From Actinoplanes solisilvae (GTDB taxonomy: Bacteria; Actinomycetota; Actinomycetes; Mycobacteriales; Micromonosporaceae), in contig NZ_RJAC01000008.1 of NCBI RefSeq assembly GCF_003999975.1, forward strand, positions 186,001-250,000: a DNA stretch of 64,000 nucleotides, read 5' to 3'. Every line of letters begins with the position of its first letter. Positions within the stretch are counted from its first letter, which is position 1. This document shows, in pieces, positions 18,218 through 27,342 of this stretch. The notes beneath the pieces were generated by a model that saw only the letters and a list, made by a program, of their open reading frames with translations, searched no databases and was not told the DNA's origin. Both the position numbers and the translations under genes were made by a program.

Positions 18218-19033
18218 ATGTCCCGAGTCGCGGTCGGCCGAGACGACAACGGCGCCCAGGTGTTCCTCGCCTACCACGACCACGGCGACGGCCGCCCGGT
18301 GCTGCTCGTGCCGGGAATGCCGCTCGGGCGTGACTCGTGGGACCGGCAGGCGCGGGCGCTGCGCGCGGCGGGGCACCGGGTGATCACGTACGACCGGCGG
18401 GGGTTCGGCGCGTCGAGCCGGGCGGCCGGCGGCTACGACTTCGACACCTTCGCCGCCGACCTCAACAGCCTGCTCGAGCATCTCGACCTGCGCGACGTCG
18501 TGCTGGCCGGCTTCTCGACCGGCACCGGCGACGTGACCCGCTATCTCGGCACGTTCGGGTCGGCCCGGATCGGTCGCGCCGTGCTGGTGGCCGCTCTGCC
18601 TCCCGGCCTGGACCCAGCCGAGCTCAGCGTCGCCGAGGCGGCCCAGGCCGAAGCGGGCGAATACCGCCTGCGGACGTTCCTCGACGAGGCGCTCGACGCC
18701 CGGCGGCTCGGCCCGCAGCGGGTCGGGCCCTCCGACCTCGAGGCGGCGTTCGCGGGCGCCTCGGCCGCCTCCCCGCAGGCCATCGAGCGGGTCCTCGCCC
18801 TGTGCCTGACCGACTTCCGCCTCGACCTGCCCAAGATCGACGTGCCGACGCTGGTGCTGCACGGCGCCGAGGATCGGGTGCTGCCGTTCGCGGCGACCGC
18901 GGCCCGGCTGCCCGGCCTGATCCGCGACATGCGGCTGGTCGCGGTGGCCGGCGGGCCGCATCACCTCACGTGGACCTTTCCCGAGGTGGTCACGCCGGCC
19001 CTGCTCGACTTCGCCTATCCGGCCCGGTCGTAG
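18218..19033 (+). CDS. Alpha/beta hydrolase, non-haem chloroperoxidase-like
   Basis: A 271-aa protein with GGAGAGG 7 nt before its ATG. It has the alpha/beta hydrolase order of motifs: oxyanion region LLVPGMPLGRDSW, YDRRGFGASS, the nucleophile elbow GFSTGTGDVTRYL (Ser near residue 101), catalytic Asp in LHGAEDRVLPF and catalytic His in GGPHHLTWTFPE. The arrangement matches non-haem haloperoxidase/esterase proteins, which in vivo usually act as esterases. It follows the LAL pair by 74 bp on the same strand and overlaps the convergent PucR gene by 19 bp. It could be a target of the upstream regulators; the substrate is unknown. Confidence 0.85.
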   Translation: MSRVAVGRDDNGAQVFLAYHDHGDGRPVLLVPGMPLGRDSWDRQARALRAAGHRVITYDRRGFGASSRAAGGYDFDTFAADLNSLLEHLDLRDVVLAGFSTGTGDVTRYLGTFGSARIGRAVLVAALPPGLDPAELSVAEAAQAEAGEYRLRTFLDEALDARRLGPQRVGPSDLEAAFAGASAASPQAIERVLALCLTDFRLDLPKIDVPTLVLHGAEDRVLPFAATAARLPGLIRDMRLVAVAGGPHHLTWTFPEVVTPALLDFAYPARS

Positions 19034-20349
19034 GCGGCGTCCGGGCCCAGCGCCTCGGCGCCCAACGAGCGCAGGTGCAGCGCCAGCCTCAGCCGCAGGC
19101 CGTCGACGCCCTCCTGCCAGCCGTCGCCGAGCAGCCGCGCCACCCGCTCCAGCCGCTTGGTCATCGTGTTCGGGTGGATGAACAGCCGCCGCGCCGCCTG
19201 GCTGGCGTTGCCGCCGGTGGCGAGGAAGACGTGGACCGTACCGACCAGGTCGATGCGGTGCTCCCGTTCGTAGTCCAGCAGCGGCCGCAGCGCCGCGTCG
19301 AGCAGTTCGCGTACGTCGCCGGAGCGTTGCGGGTCGAACAGCGGGCGATAGAGGGCGAGGTCGCGGGTGGTCGCGCAGCGGTGCGCCGACCCCGCGGCCC
19401 GCAGCAGGGACAGACCGTGGCGGGCGGCCTCGAACGCCTCGGGCAGCGCCCCCTCCCCCGCGCCGGCCGGGTCGGACGCGCACATCCGCGGCGCCTCGCC
19501 GGTGACCCGGCGCGTCCGGGCGGCGAGCGTCTCGACCACCGCCTGCGGGTCGTCGCCGGGCAGCACCGCGACGGGCACCCCGTCGTACCGGCCGCCGACC
19601 CCGCCGAGCAGCCCGGCCGCGTCCGCGACGACCCGGCCGATCGCGGCGTCACCGTCGACCGCGACGACGACGCACTGACGGTCGAGCGGGAACCGGCGGG
19701 CCTCGGCCAGCACCCGCACCGGGCGGGCCAGCGGGCGGCGGCTGCTCAGCAATTCGGTGAGCAGGTCGGTGCGCAATTCCTCGTACGCCTGCAGCAGCGC
19801 GTTCTGCCGGACGCGCAGGGCGGCCAGCACGTGCGCGGCCCGGCGCAGCGCGGCCAGTTCGTCGTCGTCGAGCGGGGCACGCCGAACGACCAGGATCGTG
19901 CCCTCGGCGCGGGCCGCGGTGGTGATCGAGACGGCGTACAGGTGGGACGTGCCCGCCTCGTGGACCACCCCGCCCGGATCGGCGGCGGCCCGGCGGGCCA
20001 GCTCGGGCGAGGCGGCCACGAGCGGGACGGCCGGGTGGGCGGCGATCAGGCGGCCGCCGGGGTCGAGCAGCGCGGCGACCGCGTCGAGCCCGCCGGCCAC
20101 AGCCGCAGCGACGTCAGTGGGCAGCGGCGGCTCGGTGGCCGTGGCCAGTTCGAGCAGCGCGTCCACCATGCTCGCCGTACGCTCGAGCGTCTCGAGGCGG
20201 AGGGTCAGCTCGCCGTGCGTACGCTCGAATTCGCGGCGGGCGGTGAGCACGGCGCGCTGGACGGCGGCCGCCCCCGCGAAGCGCTGGATGGCCGCCACCT
20301 CGTCGGGCGTGAAATCCCCGTCCGGGCCGGCAAAGGCGTCAGGCGTCAT
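19015..20349 (-). CDS. PucR-family transcriptional regulator
   Basis: A 444-aa protein from the ATG at 20349, which has GGGG close in front. A GAF-like N-terminal half (residues 1-200, with GGRLIAAHPAVPLVA and HLYAVSITTAA) is followed by a GGDEF-like central part (ECVVVAVDGDAAIG-type stretch near 235). A C-terminal PucR helix-turn-helix reads ATGGNASQAARRLFIHPNTM (about 385). PucR-type proteins regulate catabolic genes in response to small metabolites. The same frame continues far upstream (to 21453) but reads as a shadow of the PrsW gene. It is convergent with the hydrolase gene. Confidence 0.88.
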   Translation of the reverse strand: MTPDAFAGPDGDFTPDEVAAIQRFAGAAAVQRAVLTARREFERTHGELTLRLETLERTASMVDALLELATATEPPLPTDVAAAVAGGLDAVAALLDPGGRLIAAHPAVPLVAASPELARRAAADPGGVVHEAGTSHLYAVSITTAARAEGTILVVRRAPLDDDELAALRRAAHVLAALRVRQNALLQAYEELRTDLLTELLSSRRPLARPVRVLAEARRFPLDRQCVVVAVDGDAAIGRVVADAAGLLGGVGGRYDGVPVAVLPGDDPQAVVETLAARTRRVTGEAPRMCASDPAGAGEGALPEAFEAARHGLSLLRAAGSAHRCATTRDLALYRPLFDPQRSGDVRELLDAALRPLLDYEREHRIDLVGTVHVFLATGGNASQAARRLFIHPNTMTKRLERVARLLGDGWQEGVDGLRLRLALHLRSLGAEALGPDAAYDRAG

Positions 20350-20483
20350 TGCCCCAATCTGGAACACCGGGCCGGGCCACGACATCGCTCGAACGCAGTA
20401 TCGGCACCGCTGCGTGCCGCGCGTCACTGAGACCGGCGCTACGAAATCGCTGCCTCGCCTCGCCGCCGGGGCAACACTGGGCC

Positions 20484-20537
20484 ATGTCCGTGCGTGAGCT
20501 GAGCAGCCGTGTCGACGAGATCGACGCGGTGGCCTGA
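20484..20537 (+). other. Possible 17-aa leader ORF upstream of the PrsW gene
   Basis: ATG at 20484 followed by 17 codons (MSVRELSSRVDEIDAVA) and a TGA 4 nt before the preferred PrsW ATG at 20542. GGGG lies 12 nt ahead. It could be a leader for translational coupling or chance; the composition (VRELSSRVDEI) is coiled-coil-like. Confidence 0.25.
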
Positions 20538-20541
20538 CACC

Positions 20542-21351
20542 ATGGGACGGCCACCGAGAAGCACCTGGCTGGCGGTGCTGATCGTGGGCGGCGCGCTCTT
20601 CGAGGTGCTGCGCCAGGTGGTCTCCCACACCCAGAACCCGAATCTGTTCCCGGCCCTGCTGCTGCTCGGGGCGGCCCTCGTGCCCGCGGCGTTCGTGACC
20701 TTCATCAGCAGCCGCCGCCTGATCTACACGGTCGACGGCGGCACGGTCGCGGTGATCGCCTTCGTCGGCGGGGTCATCGGCATCTCGGCGGCCGGCATGC
20801 TCGAGTTCGACACCCTGCAACGCCTGGGCATGCTGCCGAAGGTGGCCGTCGGCCTGATCGAGGAGACGGCGAAACTCATCGCGCCGCTCGCGCTGGTCCT
20901 GTTCACCCGGCACCGCCGCCCGGCCGACGGCCTGCTGATCGGCGTGGCCTGCGGCGCCGGCTTCGCCGCCCTCGAGACCATGGGGTACGCCTTCGTCAGG
21001 CTCGTGAACACCGAAGGCGACCTGCGTTCCGTCGAGGGCCTGCTGCTGCTGCGCGGCGTGCTCAGCCCGGCGGCCCACATGGCCTGGACCGGCCTGACCG
21101 CCGCGGCCCTGTGGGTGGCGGCCGACCGCCGGTGGTCGCTCCCGGCGGTCGGGACCTTCCTGCTGACCTTCGCCATCGCGGTGGCCCTGCACTCGGCGTG
21201 GGACTTGTTCGCGATGATCCCCGCCTACATCGTCATCGGCGTGATCAGCCTCGGCCTGCTGACGTTGACCACCCACCTGCTCGCCGCCCGCGACCGCGTC
21301 GAGCAACCACTGACGACCGGCCTGGCCACTACCAGATTTCAGCGAGGATGA
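20542..21351 (+). CDS. PrsW-family intramembrane protease
   Basis: A protein of about 269 aa with about eight hydrophobic segments. The family signatures are visible: GLIEETAKLIAPL (EExxK motif) near residue 110, GAGFAALETMGYAF near 145, SPAAHMAW near 173 and ALHSAWDLF near 215. The conserved Glu and His residues are those proposed for catalysis in PrsW proteins, which cleave membrane substrates such as anti-sigma factors. A longer start (GTG at 20509) is possible. The 3' end overlaps the convergent CadD fragment by 23 bp. The substrate is unknown. Confidence 0.88.
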   Translation: MGRPPRSTWLAVLIVGGALFEVLRQVVSHTQNPNLFPALLLLGAALVPAAFVTFISSRRLIYTVDGGTVAVIAFVGGVIGISAAGMLEFDTLQRLGMLPKVAVGLIEETAKLIAPLALVLFTRHRRPADGLLIGVACGAGFAALETMGYAFVRLVNTEGDLRSVEGLLLLRGVLSPAAHMAWTGLTAAALWVAADRRWSLPAVGTFLLTFAIAVALHSAWDLFAMIPAYIVIGVISLGLLTLTTHLLAARDRVEQPLTTGLATTRFQRG

Positions 21352-21592
21352 GCAGCGCGAAAACCGGCACGTAGACGCCGATGTTGTCGCCGCCGTCCGG
21401 TAGGAACGTCGCCCCGAACGCGGCGGCCACCGCCACCGCGAGGATCCCGGCAAAGCCGAGATACTGCCCGAACGTGATGTTCCGGGCCGTCCTGCGGTGG
21501 CCCGCCCCCTGCGCGAAGAACAACGACAGGATCAGGATGTCGTCGATGTTCGTGACGGCGAACAAGCCCACCGCTTGGGCGACGATCTCCAC
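21329..21592 (-). pseudogene. Shortened CadD-family (cadmium resistance transporter) gene
   Basis: An 87-aa ORF. It starts like CadD (AVGLFAVTNIDDILILSLFF) but jumps after about 58 residues to GGDNIGVYVPVFALLILAEIW and stops. In full-length CadD proteins (about 190-210 aa) the DNIGVYVPVFA motif lies near residue 120, so one or two membrane segments appear to be missing and the C-terminus is cut. The reading frame itself is open, but the product is unlikely to transport. It sits between the PrsW gene and the LAL at 21692. Confidence 0.6.
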
Positions 21593-21691
21593 GCCGCAGA
21601 CCCTATCGAGCAGGCTCTTCTTACCTGGCGGCCGGTTGCGGTGGTGGGTGGCCGCGCGCCGGATTCCCAGCCGACCACCGCAACCCGGCGC

Positions 21692-24085
21692 TCACGGCAG
21701 GGCGTCTCGCAACGCGGCCCTTGACGTGATGCCCAGCTTCGGGAAGACGCGGTAGAGGTGGTTGCCGACCGTACGGGCGGACAGGCCCAGGCGGGCGCCG
21801 ATCTGTTTGTTGCTCAGGCCGGCCGCGGCCAGTTCGGCGACCCGGCGTTCCTGCGGGGACAACGTACGGTCGTCGTCCGGGGCGGCGGTCTGGCGGCCCT
21901 CGGCGCGCAGTTCGTCGGTGGCCTGGCGGGTCCACGGGCGGGCGCCGAGCCGCTGGAAGATCTCCAGAGCCGATGTCAGCTGGGCGCGGGCGGCGACCGG
22001 CTGGCGACGGCGGCGAAGGAGACGACCGTACGCGAGCTGGAGCCGGGCCAGGTCGAAGGGCCAGCGTTCCGCCTCGGGCACGGCCAGCGCCCGTTCGAAG
22101 CCGGCCGGGTCCTCGTCGACCATCGCCGCGCACCCGGCCGTGACCATCGCCAGGCGGGGCGAGATGGCGGCCAGGCCCGCTTTCGTCATCGCCTCGACGT
22201 GGGCGCGGGCGTCGGCGGGGCGACCGGCCCCCAGTGCGCCCTCGACCACCTCCAGCAGCACCCACAGGGCGTGCGGGGTGTAGTCCGCGAGCGTGCCGAC
22301 CGGGCTGATCGACGCCGCTTCCCTGAGTGCCGCGGCGTGGTCGCCCTCCCCCAGAGCGGCCAGGGCGCGGACCTGGTGGGCGAAGTGATCGCCGAGCCCT
22401 GGCGGGGTGGCGGCCATCGCGTCAGCAGCGGTGCTGTCTCCGCGCGCGACCGCCACCAGCGCCGCGGGGTAACCGGCGAGGAGCGCCCGGCCCGCGGTCA
22501 GTTCCAGCAGCTCGGTCCACCGCCCCGACTGCCACAGATCCAGCCCGTACGACATCGTCGCGTGCAAGCCCGCCCGCATGCCGATCGCCCGGGCCAGCGG
22601 TTCGCGGCAGGCGGCCAGCCGGTCGGTGTAGACGCAGGCCAGCGCGGTGCGGGTGATGACGTCCGGGTTGTCCTCGCCGCCCAGCGCGGCCGCGGCAGCG
22701 TCGATCTCGCCGAGCAGCCGCCTCGTCAGCGCGACCGGGTTGCCCAGCCCGATCGCCACGAGCTGAAGGCCGGCCGATTCGGGCCGCAGCCGCTCGTACG
22801 CCTGCCACCGCGCCGGGACGGCCCCGAGCCAGCAGTTGACCATCAACGCGTACAGGGCGGCGATCAGCGCCGGGTCGTCCGGGTCGGTGTTGTTCTCGTA
22901 CGCCTCGATCGCCGTGACCAGAAGCCGATGAGCCGGCCCGGTCGCGAGCTGGGGCGCGTCCGCCGTCGCTCGGCGCAGCCTCGCCGCGGCTGCGCTCTCC
23001 CGGGCCGGCCCGGTGAGCATCGCGTCGGCGTCCCCGCCCGCGGCCGCGAGGTGCCGTCCCTGGCGTTCGGGCTCGTACGCCCAGGCCGTGGCCAGCGCCC
23101 GGTGCGCCCGCCGGAGCTGCAGGCCGGCCGCGTGCCCGACGATCGCCGCGCGCAGCATCGGGTGGGCGAAGCTGATCAGCCGGGCCCGTTCGTCGACCGT
23201 GACGTAGCCGCGCCGGACGACCGGGGACAGCGCTGCGAGCACGTCGCCGCCGCCGGCCGCGGCCCGCACCGCGGTCAGGTCGCCGTCCTCGTCGAGGGCG
23301 GCCAGCAGCAGCACCTCGCGGGTCTCGGGCGGGAACGCGGCCAGGGCGACACCGGTCACCGCCCGCGCGCGGTCGCCGATCGGCAGCGGCACGGGCAGCG
23401 GGTCAGCGCCCGACCGGTGGTCGTCGGTGAGCGCGTCGGCGTATTCGATCAGGGCGCGCGGGTTGCCGGCCGCCTCGGTCACCAGCCGGTCGCGCACCCT
23501 CGGGTCGATTCCCGGGTGGCGCCGCTCGATGATGCGCCCGGCCGCCTCGTCGTCGATCGGGCCCAGCGCGAGCTCTCGCAGGCCACCGCGGATCAAGGAC
23601 GTCCACGCGAGGATCATCGCGACGTGGCTGCCGGCCAGGCGGCGCGCGGCGAAGGTCAGCACCCGCGCGCTGTTGCCGTCGAGGTGCTGCCCGGCGTCGA
23701 CGAGCACGAGCAGCGGCCGCCGTTCGCCGGTGCGGAGCAGCAGGTCGAGGGTCTCGTGCGACACCCGCAGCAGGCCCGGCTCGGGCCCGCCGGCCAGGCC
23801 CAGCGCGACCCGCAGCGCCGCGTCCGCCGCGAGCCCCTCGTGCAGCGGGGTCAGCAACTGGTCGAGGGCCTGGTAGTCGGCGTTGCCGCCGAACTCGTCG
23901 CCGGCCGTCCGCAGGATGCGGGCACCGGCCGCCGACCCGTAGCGGGCCGCGGCGTCCAGCAGCACGGTCTTGCCCATGCCGGGCTCGCCGGTGATCAGAA
24001 GCGCACCACCGTCGCGGGTCGCCGCGTCGACGAACCCGTGGATGGCCGCCAGGTCGCCGGCCCGCCCGGGCAGCAGATCGTTCAT
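21692..24085 (-). CDS. LAL-type LuxR regulator with altered Walker B
   Basis: A 797-aa protein. Walker A GEPGMGKTVLLD lies near residue 32. The Walker B region reads LLVLVDAGQHLDGNS (about 128), lacking the usual second acidic residue. TPR-like helices fill about 250-720, and the HTH is at about 735-795 (GLSNKQIGARLGLSARTVGN). It shares long stretches of similar wording with the plus-strand LAL at 15384-18143, suggesting duplication with inversion. It is divergent from the LAL at 24270 across a 184-bp spacer. Target genes are not evident. Confidence 0.9.
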   Translation of the reverse strand: MNDLLPGRAGDLAAIHGFVDAATRDGGALLITGEPGMGKTVLLDAAARYGSAAGARILRTAGDEFGGNADYQALDQLLTPLHEGLAADAALRVALGLAGGPEPGLLRVSHETLDLLLRTGERRPLLVLVDAGQHLDGNSARVLTFAARRLAGSHVAMILAWTSLIRGGLRELALGPIDDEAAGRIIERRHPGIDPRVRDRLVTEAAGNPRALIEYADALTDDHRSGADPLPVPLPIGDRARAVTGVALAAFPPETREVLLLAALDEDGDLTAVRAAAGGGDVLAALSPVVRRGYVTVDERARLISFAHPMLRAAIVGHAAGLQLRRAHRALATAWAYEPERQGRHLAAAGGDADAMLTGPARESAAAARLRRATADAPQLATGPAHRLLVTAIEAYENNTDPDDPALIAALYALMVNCWLGAVPARWQAYERLRPESAGLQLVAIGLGNPVALTRRLLGEIDAAAAALGGEDNPDVITRTALACVYTDRLAACREPLARAIGMRAGLHATMSYGLDLWQSGRWTELLELTAGRALLAGYPAALVAVARGDSTAADAMAATPPGLGDHFAHQVRALAALGEGDHAAALREAASISPVGTLADYTPHALWVLLEVVEGALGAGRPADARAHVEAMTKAGLAAISPRLAMVTAGCAAMVDEDPAGFERALAVPEAERWPFDLARLQLAYGRLLRRRRQPVAARAQLTSALEIFQRLGARPWTRQATDELRAEGRQTAAPDDDRTLSPQERRVAELAAAGLSNKQIGARLGLSARTVGNHLYRVFPKLGITSRAALRDALP

Positions 24086-24269
24086 GGAGGCATCCGATCA
24101 CGCACGGTCGGCAACCATTGTCCGCCAAATGACTTAATCGGTCGCTGCGCCGCAGCTCACACGCCCATCAGCGATTGGTGGGCCAGGCCACGCGGGCAAA
24201 GGTCGGGTGGGGGATGTCGCCGGGGATCAGCGGGCCCAGGCTGGCGTCAGGGGAAGGGGGTCACAGGAC
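24086..24269. promoter_or_regulatory. Divergent promoter region between two LAL genes
   Basis: A 184-bp spacer between the starts at 24085 (minus) and 24270 (plus). It includes an AT-richer patch (CCAAATGACTTAAT near 24126-24139) and the RBS GGGAAGGGGG (24251-24260) of the plus-strand gene. No perfect palindrome was noticed. Confidence 0.35.
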
Positions 24270-26936
24270 ATGGAGGTCTTGGCATCACCGATGACCGGCG
24301 TCCGCGGCCGCGAATGTGAGATCGCGGTCGCCGACGACCATCTGTCGGCGGCACGGTCGGGCGTCGGCGGAGTGCTGCTGCTGGAGGGCCCGCCGGGCAT
24401 CGGGAAGTCGGCGCTGGCGGGTGAGATCGTGGCCCGCGCCCGCCGCGCCGGGATGCGGGTGCTGCGCGCCGAGTCGGCCGGACCACTGGGGCCGCTGCTG
24501 GCCGCGGTGCTCGAGGCCGACCCGCCGATCGCCGACCCGCACGATTTCCGGGCCGAGATCGGCTTCTGGATGGTGCACGACCTGGGCGTGGCCCTGGCCG
24601 AGGCGGCGGCGCGCACCCCGCTCGTGATCGTGCTCGACGGTCTCGAGGCCGACCCCGAGACCTGCGAGGCCGTACGGGTCCTGGCCGCGCGACTGCGTGA
24701 CCGGGGCATCCTCTGGCTGCTCGTGCGGCGCCCGGGCCTCGCCGCACCGGTGCCCGAGGCCGAGGTGCTGCGGCTGGGCCCGCTGCCGGCGGAGGCGCGC
24801 ACCGTGCTGGTCGGCGACCTCGCGCGGGCCACCCCCGCCCCGGCCCTGCTCGCGCTGGCCGCCGCCGCGGGCGGGCATCCGTCGTGGATCGCCGACCTGG
24901 TGGGCGGCCTCGACGAGGAGGGCCGCCTGACCTTCGAGGACGGCACGGCCACCCCGATCGGCGATCGGCTCCCGCGCCGGGTCACAGCCGCGCTCGCCGA
25001 ACGTCTGCGGGCCCTGTCCCCCGCCGCCCGCCAGGCCGTACGGGTCGCCGCCGCCCTGCCGGTCCGGTTCACCGCCGCGCACCTGGCCGGGCTGCTGCGG
25101 GTCGGGCCGACCGACCTGGTCGAGCCGCTCGACGAGGCCGTACGGGCCGGTCTGCTCACGGTGGACGGCGGTGACCTGCGCTTCCGCGTCGCCCTGCTGC
25201 GCCAGGCGGGCCGGGAGGCGTTGCCCGACTCGCTGCGGCGCGCGCTCGAACGGGAGGCGGCCGACGTGCTGCTGCGCTCCGGGGCCGAGCCGGCCGAGGT
25301 CGCCGCGCTGCTGGCCGACACCGCCGAGGTGGGCGACCACGCGGCGATCGAGACGCTGCGCGCGTCGGCGCGGGCCATCCACGACCCGGTCACCGCGGCC
25401 GGTCTGCTGGTGCGTGCGCTCGACCTGCTCGGGCCGGGCGACGCCGACCTGGGTGTGGTGACGCTGGAGGCGCTGAGCCATCTGCGGCGCGCGGGCCGCG
25501 AGGAACAGGCCCGCACGCTGGCCGCCCGGGCCCTGGCCGCGATGCTGCCGCCGCCCGAGGAGGCGGGCGTACGGCTGGCGCTGTCCACGATGATCGACCG
25601 GCCGGCCGGGGAGCGGGCCGCCGAGAACCGGTCGGCGCTGGCGTTGCGCGGCGTCGCGTCGCCGGTGCGGTCGTGCCATGCCGCGTGGCTGGCCTACAAC
25701 CTGTTGGAGGGCGGCGAGCACGGTGAGGCCGAGCGGGTCGCGCGGGCCGCGGTGGCCACGCCGGACGCGGGCGACGTCGCGCGGCTGGTGCTCGCCGGCG
25801 TGCACGCCTCCCGGGGCGCGGGCAACCTCGCCTCGGCGGCGCTCGACCGGTTGGTCAGCACGGCCGATCCCGACGACCCGTACGCGGGCCCTCGTGATCT
25901 TCTGGTGGCCGTCCTGCTGCACCATCTCGGACGCACCGACGACGCCGTGCCGGCGCTGACCGAGTGCCTGCGCCGGGCGCGCCTCGACCGCGACACCCCG
26001 CTGCTCGCGCTGGGGACCCAGCTCTCGGCGATGGTGCACCTGGTCGGCGGGCGGCTCGCCGAGGCCCGCGGTCAGGTCTCCACGATCGACGAGCCCGCCG
26101 GTCTGGCCGGGGTGCTCCGCATGATCACGCTGGCCCGGCTGGCCCAGCATCTCGGCGACTCGGCGCTGAGCCGGGCCGCCACCACCGCCGCGCGCCGCCT
26201 GCGCACCGGCGACAGCGCCGCCGGGAGTCGCTGGGCCGAACGGGTGCTGGCGCTGACCGCGGCCGCGCGGGGCGACGCCCGGCACGCCGCCCGGCTGCTG
26301 CGCGACGATCCGCTGATCCCGGCCGCGCCGCCGTTGCCGGCCGACTTCACGTTCCTGGCCATGGCCGCCCGGGTCGCCCTGGCCGCCGGGGACAAGCCGC
26401 TGCGCGAACGGCTGCTCGACGCGGCGGCGACGCTGGAGAGCGGTGCGGCCGACGCACCCGCGTTCGCCGCGGCGGCCGTACACGTGCACGGTCTGTTGAC
26501 CCGGGACACCGAGGAGTTGCTGACGGCGGCCAAGCTGCAGACCGCTGCCGGGCGGCCGTTGCTCGCCGCGGGGGCCTTCGAGGACGCCGCCGCCACGGAA
26601 GCGCACGACGACGCGGTGGGGTGGCTCGAGCAGGCGCTCGCCGGCTTCTCGGAGGCCGGAGCCACGGCCGACGTCCGGCGGGTGCGACGGTCGTTACGCG
26701 AACACGGCGCGGGCCGCTCAGGACCGGCGGGCCGCTCGGACGGCGGGTGGGAGAGCCTGACCGACGCCGAGCTCAAGGTCGTGCACCTGATCGCGGCCGG
26801 GGCGACCAACCGCAGCGCCGCCCAGCAGCTCTACCTCTCCCCGCACACCGTGAACACCCACGTCCGCAACGTCTTCACCAAGCTCGGCATCAGCTCTCGC
26901 GTGCAGCTCGCCCACGTTCTCCGCGACCACTGTTAG
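24270..26936 (+). CDS. LAL-type LuxR regulator
   Basis: An 888-aa protein from the ATG at 24270, chosen because GGGAAGGGGG sits 9 nt ahead; the frame also has a start at 24207. The ATPase domain has Walker A EGPPGIGKSALAG (near 35) but a weak Walker B (LVIVLDGLEADPE). The middle is TPR-like, and the C-terminal HTH is GATNRSAAQQLYLSPHTVNT. It is less like the other LALs here (HTH GISSRVQLAHVL). Eight bases after its stop begins a carboxymuconolactone-decarboxylase family gene, so the two are probably one transcript. Confidence 0.9.
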   Translation: MEVLASPMTGVRGRECEIAVADDHLSAARSGVGGVLLLEGPPGIGKSALAGEIVARARRAGMRVLRAESAGPLGPLLAAVLEADPPIADPHDFRAEIGFWMVHDLGVALAEAAARTPLVIVLDGLEADPETCEAVRVLAARLRDRGILWLLVRRPGLAAPVPEAEVLRLGPLPAEARTVLVGDLARATPAPALLALAAAAGGHPSWIADLVGGLDEEGRLTFEDGTATPIGDRLPRRVTAALAERLRALSPAARQAVRVAAALPVRFTAAHLAGLLRVGPTDLVEPLDEAVRAGLLTVDGGDLRFRVALLRQAGREALPDSLRRALEREAADVLLRSGAEPAEVAALLADTAEVGDHAAIETLRASARAIHDPVTAAGLLVRALDLLGPGDADLGVVTLEALSHLRRAGREEQARTLAARALAAMLPPPEEAGVRLALSTMIDRPAGERAAENRSALALRGVASPVRSCHAAWLAYNLLEGGEHGEAERVARAAVATPDAGDVARLVLAGVHASRGAGNLASAALDRLVSTADPDDPYAGPRDLLVAVLLHHLGRTDDAVPALTECLRRARLDRDTPLLALGTQLSAMVHLVGGRLAEARGQVSTIDEPAGLAGVLRMITLARLAQHLGDSALSRAATTAARRLRTGDSAAGSRWAERVLALTAAARGDARHAARLLRDDPLIPAAPPLPADFTFLAMAARVALAAGDKPLRERLLDAAATLESGAADAPAFAAAAVHVHGLLTRDTEELLTAAKLQTAAGRPLLAAGAFEDAAATEAHDDAVGWLEQALAGFSEAGATADVRRVRRSLREHGAGRSGPAGRSDGGWESLTDAELKVVHLIAAGATNRSAAQQLYLSPHTVNTHVRNVFTKLGISSRVQLAHVLRDHC

Positions 26937-26944
26937 GAGTTTCC

Positions 26945-27340
26945 GTGACCCGTTACGACGACGCCCTCGACACGGCCGAGAAGATGCTCGGCTTCCGATT
27001 GGAGAGGTTCCTGGGTGAGGGCGAGGGTGAGCCCGCGAACGCGGCCGATTTCAAGCGCATCGCCACCGAGCATGCGTTCGGCGACGCGTGGCCGCGTACG
27101 GAGATCATCGACACGCGCACCCGGGCACTGATCTCGGTCACGATCACAGCGTCGCTGGGCATCCTCGAACCGTTGCGCGGGCAGTTGCGGATCGCGCTGA
27201 ACAACGGCGTCACCCCCGAGGAGATCGTCGAGGCGTTCATCCAGATCGCCGTCTACGCCGGGGTGGCGAGGGCGTTCGACAGCTACGCGATCGCCGCCGA
27301 GGTGTTCGCCGAGCGGGCGGCACAGGCCGAGAAGGCTTAG
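26945..27340 (+). CDS. Carboxymuconolactone decarboxylase family protein
   Basis: A 131-aa protein from a GTG with TAGGAG 4 nt ahead. It matches the small CMD/AhpD fold family in length and in the pattern RTRALISVTITASLGILEPLRGQ, then NNGVTPEEIVEAFIQIAVYAG, where helices 4-5 usually carry the active site. The CxxC of AhpD is absent, so peroxidase activity is unlikely; it resembles 4-carboxymuconolactone decarboxylase-like proteins. It sits between two LAL genes, 8 bp after one and 2 bp before the other, and may share their transcript. The substrate is unknown. Confidence 0.85.
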   Translation: MTRYDDALDTAEKMLGFRLERFLGEGEGEPANAADFKRIATEHAFGDAWPRTEIIDTRTRALISVTITASLGILEPLRGQLRIALNNGVTPEEIVEAFIQIAVYAGVARAFDSYAIAAEVFAERAAQAEKA

Positions 27341-27342
27341 CC

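Noticed and set aside
21758-24319. An 853-aa plus-strand open frame opposite the LAL at 21692
   Set aside because: Shadow frame with low-complexity Arg/Gln/Gly content.
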